Shown here: piece by piece, positions 41,657-50,401 of the stretch
Numbering within the stretch: position 1 is the first letter of the stretch
Layout: each line of letters begins with the position of its first letter
Assembly: GCA_025360715.1 (NCBI GenBank)
Contig: JANYBS010000114.1
Coordinates: forward strand, 1-64,000
Origin: Candidatus Eiseniibacteriota bacterium
Lineage (GTDB): Bacteria > Eisenbacteria > RBG-16-71-46
Direction: 5' to 3'
DNA length: 64,000 bases
Notes under the pieces: model-generated
What the model was told of the DNA's origin: nothing
What the model saw: only the letters and a program-made list of their open reading frames with translations
Databases searched by the model: none
Position numbers and translations under genes: made by a program

Positions 41657-42771
41657 GGCGAACGCTTGCGCGCGCCGTGCTGGCGATGCTGGCGATTCCG
41701 GCGATGGCGACGATGCTGGCTTCAGGCAGTGCCGCCGCCGCGCCGGCGCCACCCTCCATCACGCGATTGAGCGGCCAGCGGCCGCAGGCGTTGCGCTCCG
41801 GCCCGCGCGATACGTCCGCAAGCGGTGTGCGCATGCGCGTGCAGCTCACACCGGCGCCTGTGCATGTGGGTGAGCGCGTGCGCTATCACGCGATGGTCCT
41901 GGTACCGCGCGGCACCGACGTGCGCTTCGGCGCCCCCGATGTGGGCGGCGACTTCACGTGGGGGGCACGCACGGCCGGACGCACACGCGCTGCCGACAAT
42001 GGCGACAACGGCCGCACGCCCACGGACAGCGTGTGGGTGGACCTGCCGCTGCAGTTGTTCCGCTCGGGCTACGTCGATGTGCCCGGGCTCACGTTGCAGA
42101 TCACGCCGTTCCCCGGCACGACGCGCGCAGGCGCGACACGCCTGCCGATCGCGCACGTGATCGTGATCCCGAGCGTGACCGCCGCCGACTCGAATGCTCA
42201 GTTGCGTCCCGTGCGCGGCCCCTTGGGCGCGCCCTGGTGGGAGCGCATCTCGTGGACATTGGTGGCGATCGGCGTTGTGGTACTCGCCGCGATCCTCGCC
42301 CTCGTGCGCTACCTGCGCGCGCGCAAGCGCGTAGCGCTCTCTGCGCCCGCGCTCGTGCGGCCGCTCACGCCGCGGCTCGACCCCGCCGCAGAGGCACTGC
42401 GGGCGCTCGCCGAACTGCGAGCGCAACGCTTGCCCGAGGCGGGGCAGTATGGCGAGCACGCGCTGGCGCTCACGCGCATCCTGCGAAGGTTCCTCGAGGC
42501 GACGGTCGGCGCCACGATGCCCGGCGACACGAGCGCGGAATTGCTGGCGCATCTGCGCGGCTCGCGGCTGAGTGCGGCGGACTTGCAGCGTCTCGAAGGC
42601 CTGTTGGGATTCTGGGACCGCGTCAAGTTCGCGCGCGCGCCCATGGGCGCCGACGAGGCGCACCGCTGCGAGGACGCGGTCGAGGGCTTCGTGCGGCAGG
42701 CGATGCCCGCTGCGCCCGCGCCGGTCCCGGGTGCCGCGCCACCTCGAGCCGCCAGTGGTGGTGCCTCATGA
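41653..42771 (+). CDS. Bat-cluster membrane protein of unknown function
   Basis: signal peptide, BatD-like beta region, one central TM, cytoplasmic helical tail; GTG start overlapping DUF58 gene. Confidence 0.7.
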   Translation: MRRTLARAVLAMLAIPAMATMLASGSAAAAPAPPSITRLSGQRPQALRSGPRDTSASGVRMRVQLTPAPVHVGERVRYHAMVLVPRGTDVRFGAPDVGGDFTWGARTAGRTRAADNGDNGRTPTDSVWVDLPLQLFRSGYVDVPGLTLQITPFPGTTRAGATRLPIAHVIVIPSVTAADSNAQLRPVRGPLGAPWWERISWTLVAIGVVVLAAILALVRYLRARKRVALSAPALVRPLTPRLDPAAEALRALAELRAQRLPEAGQYGEHALALTRILRRFLEATVGATMPGDTSAELLAHLRGSRLSAADLQRLEGLLGFWDRVKFARAPMGADEAHRCEDAVEGFVRQAMPAAPAPVPGAAPPRAASGGAS

Positions 42772-43754
42772 TGCGCTTCGAGTACCCGTGGGCGCTGTTG
42801 TTGCTGTTGCTCGTGCCGGGCCTCATGTTCTGGCGCTGGCGCCGGCCCGATACGCAGCCCGCCGCGGTGCTGTGGGGCTCGCTGCAGGGACTGCGCGCGC
42901 CGGGACTGTGGGGCGCGCTCGTGTTGTTCGTGCGCACGCTGCCGTGGGCCGCGCTCGTGCTGGCGATCATCGCGCTCGCGCGGCCGCAACAGGGCGTGCA
43001 GCAGAGCGAGGTGGATTCCAAAGGCGTCGACATCGTGCTCGCGATCGACATCTCGCCCAGCATGCGAGCACAGGACATGGGCGGCGGCGACCGCTTGGAC
43101 CTTGCCAAGGGCACCGCGCGTGAATTCGTGCGTGGCCGCCCGCATGACCGCATCGGCGTGGTGGGTTTTGCCGCGACCGCGTTCACGCAGTGCCCGCTCA
43201 CGCTGGATCACGACACGCTGGGCGAGTTGTTGGGCGATCTCGACTTCGGCCTGGCCGACGACGGAACGGCGATCGGCATGGGCTTGGCCACCGCGGTGCA
43301 GCGTCTGCGCGAGAGCAAGACGCCCAGTAAGGTCATCGTGCTGCTCACCGATGGTGAGAACAACCGCGGCGCCATCGATCCGCTCACGGCAGCCGATCTG
43401 GCGCACGCGATGGGCGTGAAGGTCTACACGGTACTGGTGGGCCGCCCGTCGATGGTGCCGGTCGAGACCATCGATCCCGTGCTGGGCCGTACGGTGACCA
43501 TGCAGCCGGTCGATGTGGACCCGGCCACTCTGCAGGAGATCTCGCGGCGCACGAACGGCCGGTTCTTCCGCGCCAGTGACGCCGCGACGCTGAGTGGTAT
43601 CTATGGCGAGATCGACCGCTTGGAACGCGCGCCGATCCGGGCGCTCGTCTATCGCGAGTACCGCGACCTGGGCCCACTGCTCATGGCTTTCGCTGCCGCG
43701 GTACTAGGCATCTTCATGTTCTCGAACGCCACCTGGGCATTCCGCGCGCCATGA
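42768..43754 (+). CDS. batA: BatA-like VWA domain membrane protein
   Basis: VDIVLAIDISPSMRAQDM MIDAS; LLTDGENNRG; start ATG 42768. Confidence 0.9.
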   Translation: MMRFEYPWALLLLLLVPGLMFWRWRRPDTQPAAVLWGSLQGLRAPGLWGALVLFVRTLPWAALVLAIIALARPQQGVQQSEVDSKGVDIVLAIDISPSMRAQDMGGGDRLDLAKGTAREFVRGRPHDRIGVVGFAATAFTQCPLTLDHDTLGELLGDLDFGLADDGTAIGMGLATAVQRLRESKTPSKVIVLLTDGENNRGAIDPLTAADLAHAMGVKVYTVLVGRPSMVPVETIDPVLGRTVTMQPVDVDPATLQEISRRTNGRFFRASDAATLSGIYGEIDRLERAPIRALVYREYRDLGPLLMAFAAAVLGIFMFSNATWAFRAP

Positions 43755-45535
43755 CCTTCGTCCATCCTACTGCGCTCTGGATTCTCGCTCTATTGCCGCT
43801 GCTCGCGCTCTTCGAGTGGCGGGCCGTGAAACGCGCTGAGCGCGCCGCCCGCCTCATGGTAGGCACGCGCGCGGGCCAGGCATTGCTCGCGCAGCAGTTG
43901 CCCGGCTCGCGTCGGCTGGGGCTCGCCCTGCGCCTGGCGGCGGTCGCGATGCTCATCATCGGTGCCTCGCAGCCGCAGTGGGGCCACGAGAGCGTGCGGC
44001 GGCAATCGCAGGGCTCCGACCTCGTGTTCGCGATCGATGTGTCGGCCAGCATGGACACGCGCGACGTGCCGCCCTCGCGCATCGACGAGGCGCGACGCGA
44101 AGCGCTGGGACTGCTCGAGCGCGTCGAGGGCAGCCGCGTGGGCGTGGTGGCCTTCGCGGGGGATGCGATCCGGCTCTGCCCGCTCACGCTCGATCACGCG
44201 ACCGCTCGATTGACGCTCGAGACGCTCGCGAGCGGCAGCGTGAGCACGCCCGGCACCGACCTGGGCAAAGCTCTGCACACGGCGCTGCGCGCGTTGCCGG
44301 CGGGCCGCCGTGATGAGCAGGCGATCGTGCTGTGGACCGACGGCGAGGACCTGGAGGGTCATGCGGCCGGCGCGCTCGCCGATCTCAAGCGCGAAGGCGT
44401 GCGTGTGTTCACGGTGGGTGTGGGCACCCCCTCGGGCGACGTGATTCCAGTGGTCGATGAGGCCGGGCAGGTCGTGGACATGCGCAAGGACGAACAGGGC
44501 CAGATCGTGCGCAGCAAGCTCGACGAGAACCTGTTGCGCGACCTGGCGCGATCCACGCGCGGCGGGTACTTCAGTGCTGCGCGTATGGGCGGCGAGCTCT
44601 CGCGCCTGGCTGCGGCCATGGGTTCGCTCGCGCGTTCGAGCCATGGCAGCAAACTGATCGAGCGCCCGGTGTCGCGCTTCCCGTGGTTCGCGGCACTCGC
44701 GATGCTGCTGCTGCTCACCGAGCATGCGCGGCCACGCCGCCGCCGAGAGGGCGCGCCGCTGCGGGCGGCGCCGGCGCCGAAGGCGAGCAAGCCGGCGCCT
44801 CGCGCGCCTGCGGCCACGAAGTCCGCGGCGCGGGTCGCGGCGCTGCTCCTGGGCGCACTCGCGCTCGTGACGCCAGCCACGGTGCGCGCGCAGTCGGATT
44901 GGGCGCGCGGCGATGCTGCCTTCCGCCGCCAGCAGTGGGCGCGCGCGGAGTCGCTGTACACGGCGCGCGCGAAGCGGGGAGGAGCGCCGGGGCCGCTGCA
45001 GGTGGACCTGGCCACGGCCAGATCGCGCGGCGCCAAGCGCGAGGAGGGCATGCGCGACCTGGACCGCCTGACGGCGATGACGGGTCGTGTGGGGCAGGCC
45101 GCTGGCTACAATCTGGGCACGCTGCTGGGTGACCAGGGCGAGACGCAGAAGTCGGTCGATGAGTTGCGCCGTGCGCTCGAGCGCGATCCGAACGACAAGG
45201 ACGCGCGCTGGAACTACGAACTCATGCGCCGCAGGCTCGAGGAACACAAGCAGAAGGAGCGCAAGCAGCCGCCCAAGCCCGACCCGAAGAAGGACCAGCA
45301 GCCGCAGCAACAGCCGCAGCAGAAGCCGGGACAGCCGCAGCCGCAGCCGCCTCAGCCGCAGGGACAAGGCCAGCAGCCCAAGGAGGACGATGGTCCTCCG
45401 CAGGGTGGCGCGCCGGGCATGACCAAGCAACAGGCCGAGCGTTTGCTGGGTTCACTTCAGGAGCTCGAGCGGCTGGAGAAGCAGCGCGCCAAGCGCACGA
45501 AGGTGATGCAGGAGAAGCGAGGCAAGGATTGGTGA
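43751..45535 (+). CDS. BatB/BatC-like fusion: VWA domain + TPR region + Pro/Gln-rich tail
   Basis: DLVFAIDVSASMDTRDV; TPR-like NLGTLLGDQGETQKSVDELRRALERDPNDKDARWN; QPQQQPQQKPGQPQPQPPQPQ. Confidence 0.88.
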   Translation: MTFVHPTALWILALLPLLALFEWRAVKRAERAARLMVGTRAGQALLAQQLPGSRRLGLALRLAAVAMLIIGASQPQWGHESVRRQSQGSDLVFAIDVSASMDTRDVPPSRIDEARREALGLLERVEGSRVGVVAFAGDAIRLCPLTLDHATARLTLETLASGSVSTPGTDLGKALHTALRALPAGRRDEQAIVLWTDGEDLEGHAAGALADLKREGVRVFTVGVGTPSGDVIPVVDEAGQVVDMRKDEQGQIVRSKLDENLLRDLARSTRGGYFSAARMGGELSRLAAAMGSLARSSHGSKLIERPVSRFPWFAALAMLLLLTEHARPRRRREGAPLRAAPAPKASKPAPRAPAATKSAARVAALLLGALALVTPATVRAQSDWARGDAAFRRQQWARAESLYTARAKRGGAPGPLQVDLATARSRGAKREEGMRDLDRLTAMTGRVGQAAGYNLGTLLGDQGETQKSVDELRRALERDPNDKDARWNYELMRRRLEEHKQKERKQPPKPDPKKDQQPQQQPQQKPGQPQPQPPQPQGQGQQPKEDDGPPQGGAPGMTKQQAERLLGSLQELERLEKQRAKRTKVMQEKRGKDW

Positions 45536-47895
45536 AAGCGTGGCTGCGTAGGACTTGCCGGTGGGGCACGGCCCTGATGCTGACGATCGCTGCGCTCGCG
45601 CTGCTGCCGCACGATGCAGCCGCGGCCACACAGGTGCAGGCGCGCCTGAGTGCCGGCGCCGTCGAGGCGCGCGGGACCGTGACGCTGGTCGTGTCGATCT
45701 CCGACCCCAAGGGCGGCGTGGGCGATCCGCAGGTGGATCTGCCGCCGGGTGTCGCGATCCTCGGCAGCGCACGCGCGCAGAACTTCAGCTTCGTGAACGG
45801 CCGCGCCAGTACACAGGTGGAGTTCCGTTACGAGATCGGCGGCGACCGCGTGGGGCACTTCCAGGTCGGGCCGACCCGCGTGCGTGTCGGCGATCAGGTC
45901 TACGTCGCGGCCGCGCTGCCGCTCGACGTCACCGCGACAGCGCCCAAGCTGCCTTCGGGCGGCGCCAGTGGCGGCCTCGGCGGCGGCAGTGCCTCACGCA
46001 TCGCCTCGCTCGTGATCGACGTGCAGCCAAGCCACCCGTACGTGGGCGAACTCGTGCAGTTGAGCGTGCGCTTGGTGCAGCGTGTCGCACTCGCAGAGGA
46101 TTCCCAGTACGAGGTCCCGCCGACGCCAGGATTCTGGGGCGAGAACTACGGCGATCCGCGCGTGTACGAGGGCCGTGAAGGCGGCCGCCTGGTGGCGGTG
46201 ACCGAACGCAAGGCGCGGCTGTATCCGCTTGCGGCCGGTGTCGCCACTGTGGGACAGGCGGCAGCGTTGGTGGTTCCGGCGAGTTCGGGCACCGACCCGT
46301 TCTTCGGCGGCGGCGGCGGCTCGCAGCCTGTGCAGATCCACAGCGAATCGCTGCACGTGAATGTGCGGCCGCTTCCCGGCGGCGCGCCTGCGGGCTTCGA
46401 TGGCGCGGTTGGAGAATATGCCGTGAGCTGGACACTGGATCGTTCGCACACGGCGCAGGATCAACCGATCACGCTCGACCTGGATGTGCGTGGCAGCGGC
46501 AACCTGCCGCTCATCCATACGCCGGCGATGGCGCTGCAGGACTTCGAGGTCTTCACCAGCACCATCCAGGATTCGCTTGCGCCGCTGGGCGAGCGCAGCC
46601 CCAGCCGGCGACGCTTCCAGTGGACACTCATGCCCAAGCACGCGGGCACGCTGCGCGTCCCGCCGATCGAATGGGCGTGGTTCGAGCCGCGCTCGGGCGC
46701 CTACCGGCGCGCGGCGCTCCCGCCACTGTCGCTCGAAGTCCTCGCCGCCGACGGCGCGCATGCGAATGACCACGATGGCTCGTTCCCGGACCGTTTGGCG
46801 GCGCACCCCGCCGATCCTGGCGCGCGCGGTGCGTGGGGCTGGGCGTTCCTGCTTGCGGGCGCGCTGGCCGGCCTCGCCGTGCGGTTCTGGATCCGCGGCG
46901 GCCAGGGCGACCCGCTCGCGGCCGAACGCGGCCGCCAGCGCGAATGGCTGCGCGCGGTGGGCCTGGCGCACGGTCCGGACTTCTGGCGTGCGGCGGATGA
47001 ATCCGTCGCGTGGGTGGAATCGCGCGGCGGCCAGGTGCTGCGGCTTCGCGATGACATCGCGGCCGCGCGCTATGGCAAGCAGCTGGACCGCGAGGAAGAC
47101 GTACGCCGCCGTCTGGTCGAGCGCATCGCCGAAGCGCTGCCGGCCGGCGGTGGCAAAGGCCCGTGGCGGCCGCTGGCGATCGTCTGTGCGCTCGCCGCAT
47201 TGCTGGCCTGGGCGCTCGGCGCGCCGCAACATGGCGATGAGCGCTTGAGCGCGCGGGCGCGCACGGCCGACCGCGCGGCGCGTGAGGGCCGGCCGGCGGC
47301 CGCCGCGGCGGAGTGGACGCGACTTTGGGACGAAGCGCCCGGCTCCCCGGCGCTGGCCGCGCGCATGGCGTGGTATGAGCTTTCGCAGGACAGCTTGGCG
47401 GAAGCGGCGACATGGGTGCTGCGCGGGCAGGGCGGCGAAGCGCGCGATCCTTCGCTGGGATTCATCGCCGAGCGTGTGCGCGAGGCCGGCGCGCTCACGG
47501 GCGCACATGCGCCAGCCTCGCCGCTGCGCTCGTGGGAGTGGGCGGCGCTGGCATCCGCGTTGGCGCTGGGATGTCTGTTGGAATGGCCGCGGCGTTGGAG
47601 CGCCATCTTGCTCGGCGCGCTCGCCATCGCTGCCGTGGCTGCGCCGCTGGTGATCGGTGCGTTGCGAAGTGGCGCATCGCTGGCCGTGGTAAGGCACACG
47701 GTCACGCTCGACGGCGCGGGCCTGGACCTGGACGCCGGGCAGGTGGTGCGAGTGCTGGGCGTCAGCGCTAAGGGCGTGAGCGTGAGTGCCGGCCGCGACC
47801 TTGTCGGCGTGGTGCCGCTCGATGCCGTGCGGTTCCTGAGCGGTCCTACGGGCGCCGCCGCGCAGCCTCCGGTCTCGCAACGACCAGCACCATGA
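45532..47895 (+). CDS. BatD-like protein with C-terminal TPR/SH3-like extension (BatD-BatE fusion)
   Basis: QVQARLSAGAVEARGTVTLVVSISDPKGG; late TM segments; C-term RHTVTLDGAGLDLDAGQVVRVLGVSAKGVSVSAGRDLVGVVPLDAV. Confidence 0.83.
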   Translation: MKAWLRRTCRWGTALMLTIAALALLPHDAAAATQVQARLSAGAVEARGTVTLVVSISDPKGGVGDPQVDLPPGVAILGSARAQNFSFVNGRASTQVEFRYEIGGDRVGHFQVGPTRVRVGDQVYVAAALPLDVTATAPKLPSGGASGGLGGGSASRIASLVIDVQPSHPYVGELVQLSVRLVQRVALAEDSQYEVPPTPGFWGENYGDPRVYEGREGGRLVAVTERKARLYPLAAGVATVGQAAALVVPASSGTDPFFGGGGGSQPVQIHSESLHVNVRPLPGGAPAGFDGAVGEYAVSWTLDRSHTAQDQPITLDLDVRGSGNLPLIHTPAMALQDFEVFTSTIQDSLAPLGERSPSRRRFQWTLMPKHAGTLRVPPIEWAWFEPRSGAYRRAALPPLSLEVLAADGAHANDHDGSFPDRLAAHPADPGARGAWGWAFLLAGALAGLAVRFWIRGGQGDPLAAERGRQREWLRAVGLAHGPDFWRAADESVAWVESRGGQVLRLRDDIAAARYGKQLDREEDVRRRLVERIAEALPAGGGKGPWRPLAIVCALAALLAWALGAPQHGDERLSARARTADRAAREGRPAAAAAEWTRLWDEAPGSPALAARMAWYELSQDSLAEAATWVLRGQGGEARDPSLGFIAERVREAGALTGAHAPASPLRSWEWAALASALALGCLLEWPRRWSAILLGALAIAAVAAPLVIGALRSGASLAVVRHTVTLDGAGLDLDAGQVVRVLGVSAKGVSVSAGRDLVGVVPLDAVRFLSGPTGAAAQPPVSQRPAP

Positions 47896-48446
47896 GCCTG
47901 CGCGCCGCACTCTTGCTATCGCTCGCCCTCACGTGGCCGGTGCAGGCTTTCGATGATGCCGCGCGGGACTGGGCACTCTCGTGCCGCCGACCGTACCTGA
48001 CGCAGCCCATGCGCGTGGCCTCGGACAAGGCGCGGGTCATGCTGATCGCAGGCGCCGCCGTAGGGCTGCTCTCGGGCGCCACCGGGCGGCTATTGGTGAG
48101 CGAGACCGCGGTCGTATTGGTGCCGGTCAACCTCGTCGTTGAAGCCCTCAAGTATGCGACCGACCGCACGCGCCCCGATGGCACGCACAAGCGCAGCAAC
48201 TCGGCATTCCCCTCGAGCCACACTGCGAACGCGTTCGCGGTGGCCACCGTGCTCGCGCGGCGCTGGCGTCGCGGTGCGCTGGCGTTCTTCGCATATGCGG
48301 CGTTGGTAGCCTTCTCGCGCATGTACCTGGATCGCCACTGGGCGAGCGACGTGATCGCAGGCGCGGCGCTGGCGATCGCGATCGCATGGTTCGTGGGCCA
48401 GGCGTTCGGGCGCTGGCGCGCAGGACGCGTTCTCGCAAGCGCTTGA
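47892..48446 (+). CDS. PAP2-family phosphatase
   Basis: KYATDRTRPDG...NSAFPSSHTANAFAVATVLA...SRMYLDRHWASDVIAGAALA. Confidence 0.9.
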   Translation: MSLRAALLLSLALTWPVQAFDDAARDWALSCRRPYLTQPMRVASDKARVMLIAGAAVGLLSGATGRLLVSETAVVLVPVNLVVEALKYATDRTRPDGTHKRSNSAFPSSHTANAFAVATVLARRWRRGALAFFAYAALVAFSRMYLDRHWASDVIAGAALAIAIAWFVGQAFGRWRAGRVLASA

Positions 48447-48644
48447 AGCGTGAACGTAAGAGTTGGCGTGAAGCGGTCGGGTGTGGGTGAGCGCACCCGG
48501 GCTGGTTTCTGAATGCGGCGCGGAACGAACCAGAGCTTGCCCGCGATGTCACTCCCGTGTGAATCTCCAGCTTGCCCGCACGTTCTCCATCCTCGGAGCG
48601 GTTCGACTCTGTTAACCTGCCGGTGTCGCAGGAAGGATGGGCCC

Positions 48645-49115
48645 ATGGCGATCGCTGACCTCACATCGCTCCCGGTTTTGGGGATCGAGCGTGTCGAACT
48701 CCGGCACAAGCTGCGCGTTTCCGCACTGACGCAACTCCTCACCGCCGCTTCCGTGCGTGGCATCGTGCGCGGATCCACCGCACTTCTGGAGAGCGTTCAG
48801 CGTCTCGAGCGGCTACTGCCGAGTGCACTCGGCAAGCAGGTCGCCGTGCCACAGGTACGCTCGATCGCGGTCGAACGCCCCGATGTCATCGTGGGACGTT
48901 CCCTGCGCGGGATCGAATGGGACGCGCCCGGCGGCGAGCTCGTTCGCTTGGTGGTGCTCGTGCTCACGCCGGCGGGCATGGGCGTCGACTCTCACCTCGA
49001 TCGCGTGCAGCAATACGCGCATCTGGTGCGTCAGCAGCGGACCCGCCAGCGCTTGATCGAGGGCGACGACGACACTGCCCGCGCCATCCTGACTGCCGCC
49101 GCGGAGGGCCGATGA
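48645..49115 (+). CDS. PTS EIIA type-2-like protein lacking the apparent active-site histidine
   Basis: PDVIVGRSLRGIEWDAPGGELVRLVVLVLTPAGM...LDRVQQYAHLVRQQRTRQRLIE resembles EIIA-Fru/PtsN C-terminal half; expected P-H-x-(R/K) reads VPQVR. Confidence 0.6.
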   Translation: MAIADLTSLPVLGIERVELRHKLRVSALTQLLTAASVRGIVRGSTALLESVQRLERLLPSALGKQVAVPQVRSIAVERPDVIVGRSLRGIEWDAPGGELVRLVVLVLTPAGMGVDSHLDRVQQYAHLVRQQRTRQRLIEGDDDTARAILTAAAEGR

Positions 49116-49453
49116 GCACTTTGGACGCGTTGATCGAGCTTCAGGATCTCGACCAGTTCGCCGAGATGTTCGCGGACCCTGCGAATGTCTCGCGCCTGCG
49201 CCGGCTGGGTTACGCGGTGGAGAAGCGCGAGGGGCTCGAGCGCGAGCGCGAACGGCTCGTGGGTTCGCTCGAGCGCCGCTGGGTCGTTCTCTACGAGCGC
49301 TCGCTGGCGCGCTATGGCCGCGGTCTCACGGCCGTGCGCGCCCGGGTGTGCCAAGGCTGCTTCATCACGCTGCCCACGTCGGCGGCGCCGCCGCCGGGTG
49401 AGGCCATGGTCCACCTGTGCGAGGGTTGCGCCCGGTTGCTGTACTGGGCGTGA
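49112..49453 (+). CDS. Short C4 zinc-ribbon (DUF164/zf-RING_7-like) protein with coiled coil
   Basis: CQGC...CEGC with RLLYW ending; ATGA overlap with preceding gene. Confidence 0.65.
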   Translation: MSTLDALIELQDLDQFAEMFADPANVSRLRRLGYAVEKREGLERERERLVGSLERRWVVLYERSLARYGRGLTAVRARVCQGCFITLPTSAAPPPGEAMVHLCEGCARLLYWA

Positions 49454-49597
49454 TCGCGCCTCATCACGGGGTATCGCTCGTCGCGATGATGTCGCTCGCG
49501 GCGCGGTGGCCGTGCTACTCTGTTCGGGCCGGGAACCCTTTGTATCCATTGGTATCCATGGCATCGATCCGACCGGAAAAAGGATGACACCCGAACG

Positions 49598-50059
49598 ATG
49601 AAGACCTCTCGAGGCCTTTGCCTCGCTGTGCTGGCGTGCTACCTGACCGCCACCAGCTGCACCACGCTGCGCGAGATCCCGCGCGGCCAATACGCCTTGG
49701 CCGCTGACCGCAAGGCCGTGCGCGTGACCACGCGCGAAGGGCTGCAGTACGAGTTCGACTACGCCACCTTCGATGCGGATTCCATGCAGGGCTTCCGGCA
49801 CCGTCAGGACGTGGAAGGCCCGCTCGACCAGGTCGCCACGGTGCATTTCGCGCTCGATGACATCGCGCATCTCGAATCGCGCGGCGTGGACTGGTATCGC
49901 ACGAGCCTGGTCGGGGGCGGGATCCTCGCCGGCGTGGTGGCGGTGGGACTCACGGCTGCTGCCCGCAACTCCAACGACGGCGGCGGCTCGAGTGGCGGGC
50001 CCAAGGGCATCAGCATCCCTTCCGGCATCAGGCTCTTAAGGGGCGGCGCGAGCCACTGA
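49598..50059 (+). CDS. Putative lipoprotein with glycine-rich C-terminus
   Basis: MKTSRGLCLAVLACYLTATSCTT lipobox; one internal hydrophobic segment. Confidence 0.7.
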   Translation: MKTSRGLCLAVLACYLTATSCTTLREIPRGQYALAADRKAVRVTTREGLQYEFDYATFDADSMQGFRHRQDVEGPLDQVATVHFALDDIAHLESRGVDWYRTSLVGGGILAGVVAVGLTAAARNSNDGGGSSGGPKGISIPSGIRLLRGGASH

Positions 50060-50392
50060 TGCGCCGAGCAGCGACCCCGTGAGATCGGCGGCCAGGTCCA
50101 TGCGATCGAAGCCGCCATGGCGGATGTCGCGCAGCTCTTTGAGGAACCCGAGTGCGAGTGTGCCTGCGAAGCTCCAGGCGGGGCGGCGCGAGAGCACCGT
50201 GGCGCCTGCTGCGATCGTGAACGAGAGCGAGGCGTGCTGCAGGCGGTCGCTGCGTAGCAGTCCCATCTGCCACGCGCGCACGGGCGCGCTGGGGAATGCC
50301 GGTGCGATCGCCGTGGTGTCCGGCGCGGTATCCGCGGCGCGCGCGGCCTTGGGCGCGATCAGCGAGCCCAGCGCGATCGCCAGCGCCAGCAC
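50036..50392 (-). CDS. DUF2279/YfiM-like small membrane protein
   Basis: VLALAIALGSLIAPKAARAAD...RLQHASLSFTIAAGA...GFLKELRDIRHGGFDRMDLAADLTGSLLGA; GTG start; 3' overlap of 24 bp with lipoprotein gene. Confidence 0.68.
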   Translation of the reverse strand: MLALAIALGSLIAPKAARAADTAPDTTAIAPAFPSAPVRAWQMGLLRSDRLQHASLSFTIAAGATVLSRRPAWSFAGTLALGFLKELRDIRHGGFDRMDLAADLTGSLLGASVARAAP

Positions 50393-50401
50393 GGTGTTCG
50401 C

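Noticed and set aside
45244-45400. CAG/CCG-rich quasi-repeat
   Set aside because: Explained by a Pro/Gln/Lys-rich linker in the BatB/C fusion protein rather than a DNA-level repeat array.
48490-48530. GG-N9-GC element as a sigma54 promoter
   Set aside because: Spacing between GG and GC is 9 rather than the required 10 and flanks do not match TGGCAC-N5-TTGC.
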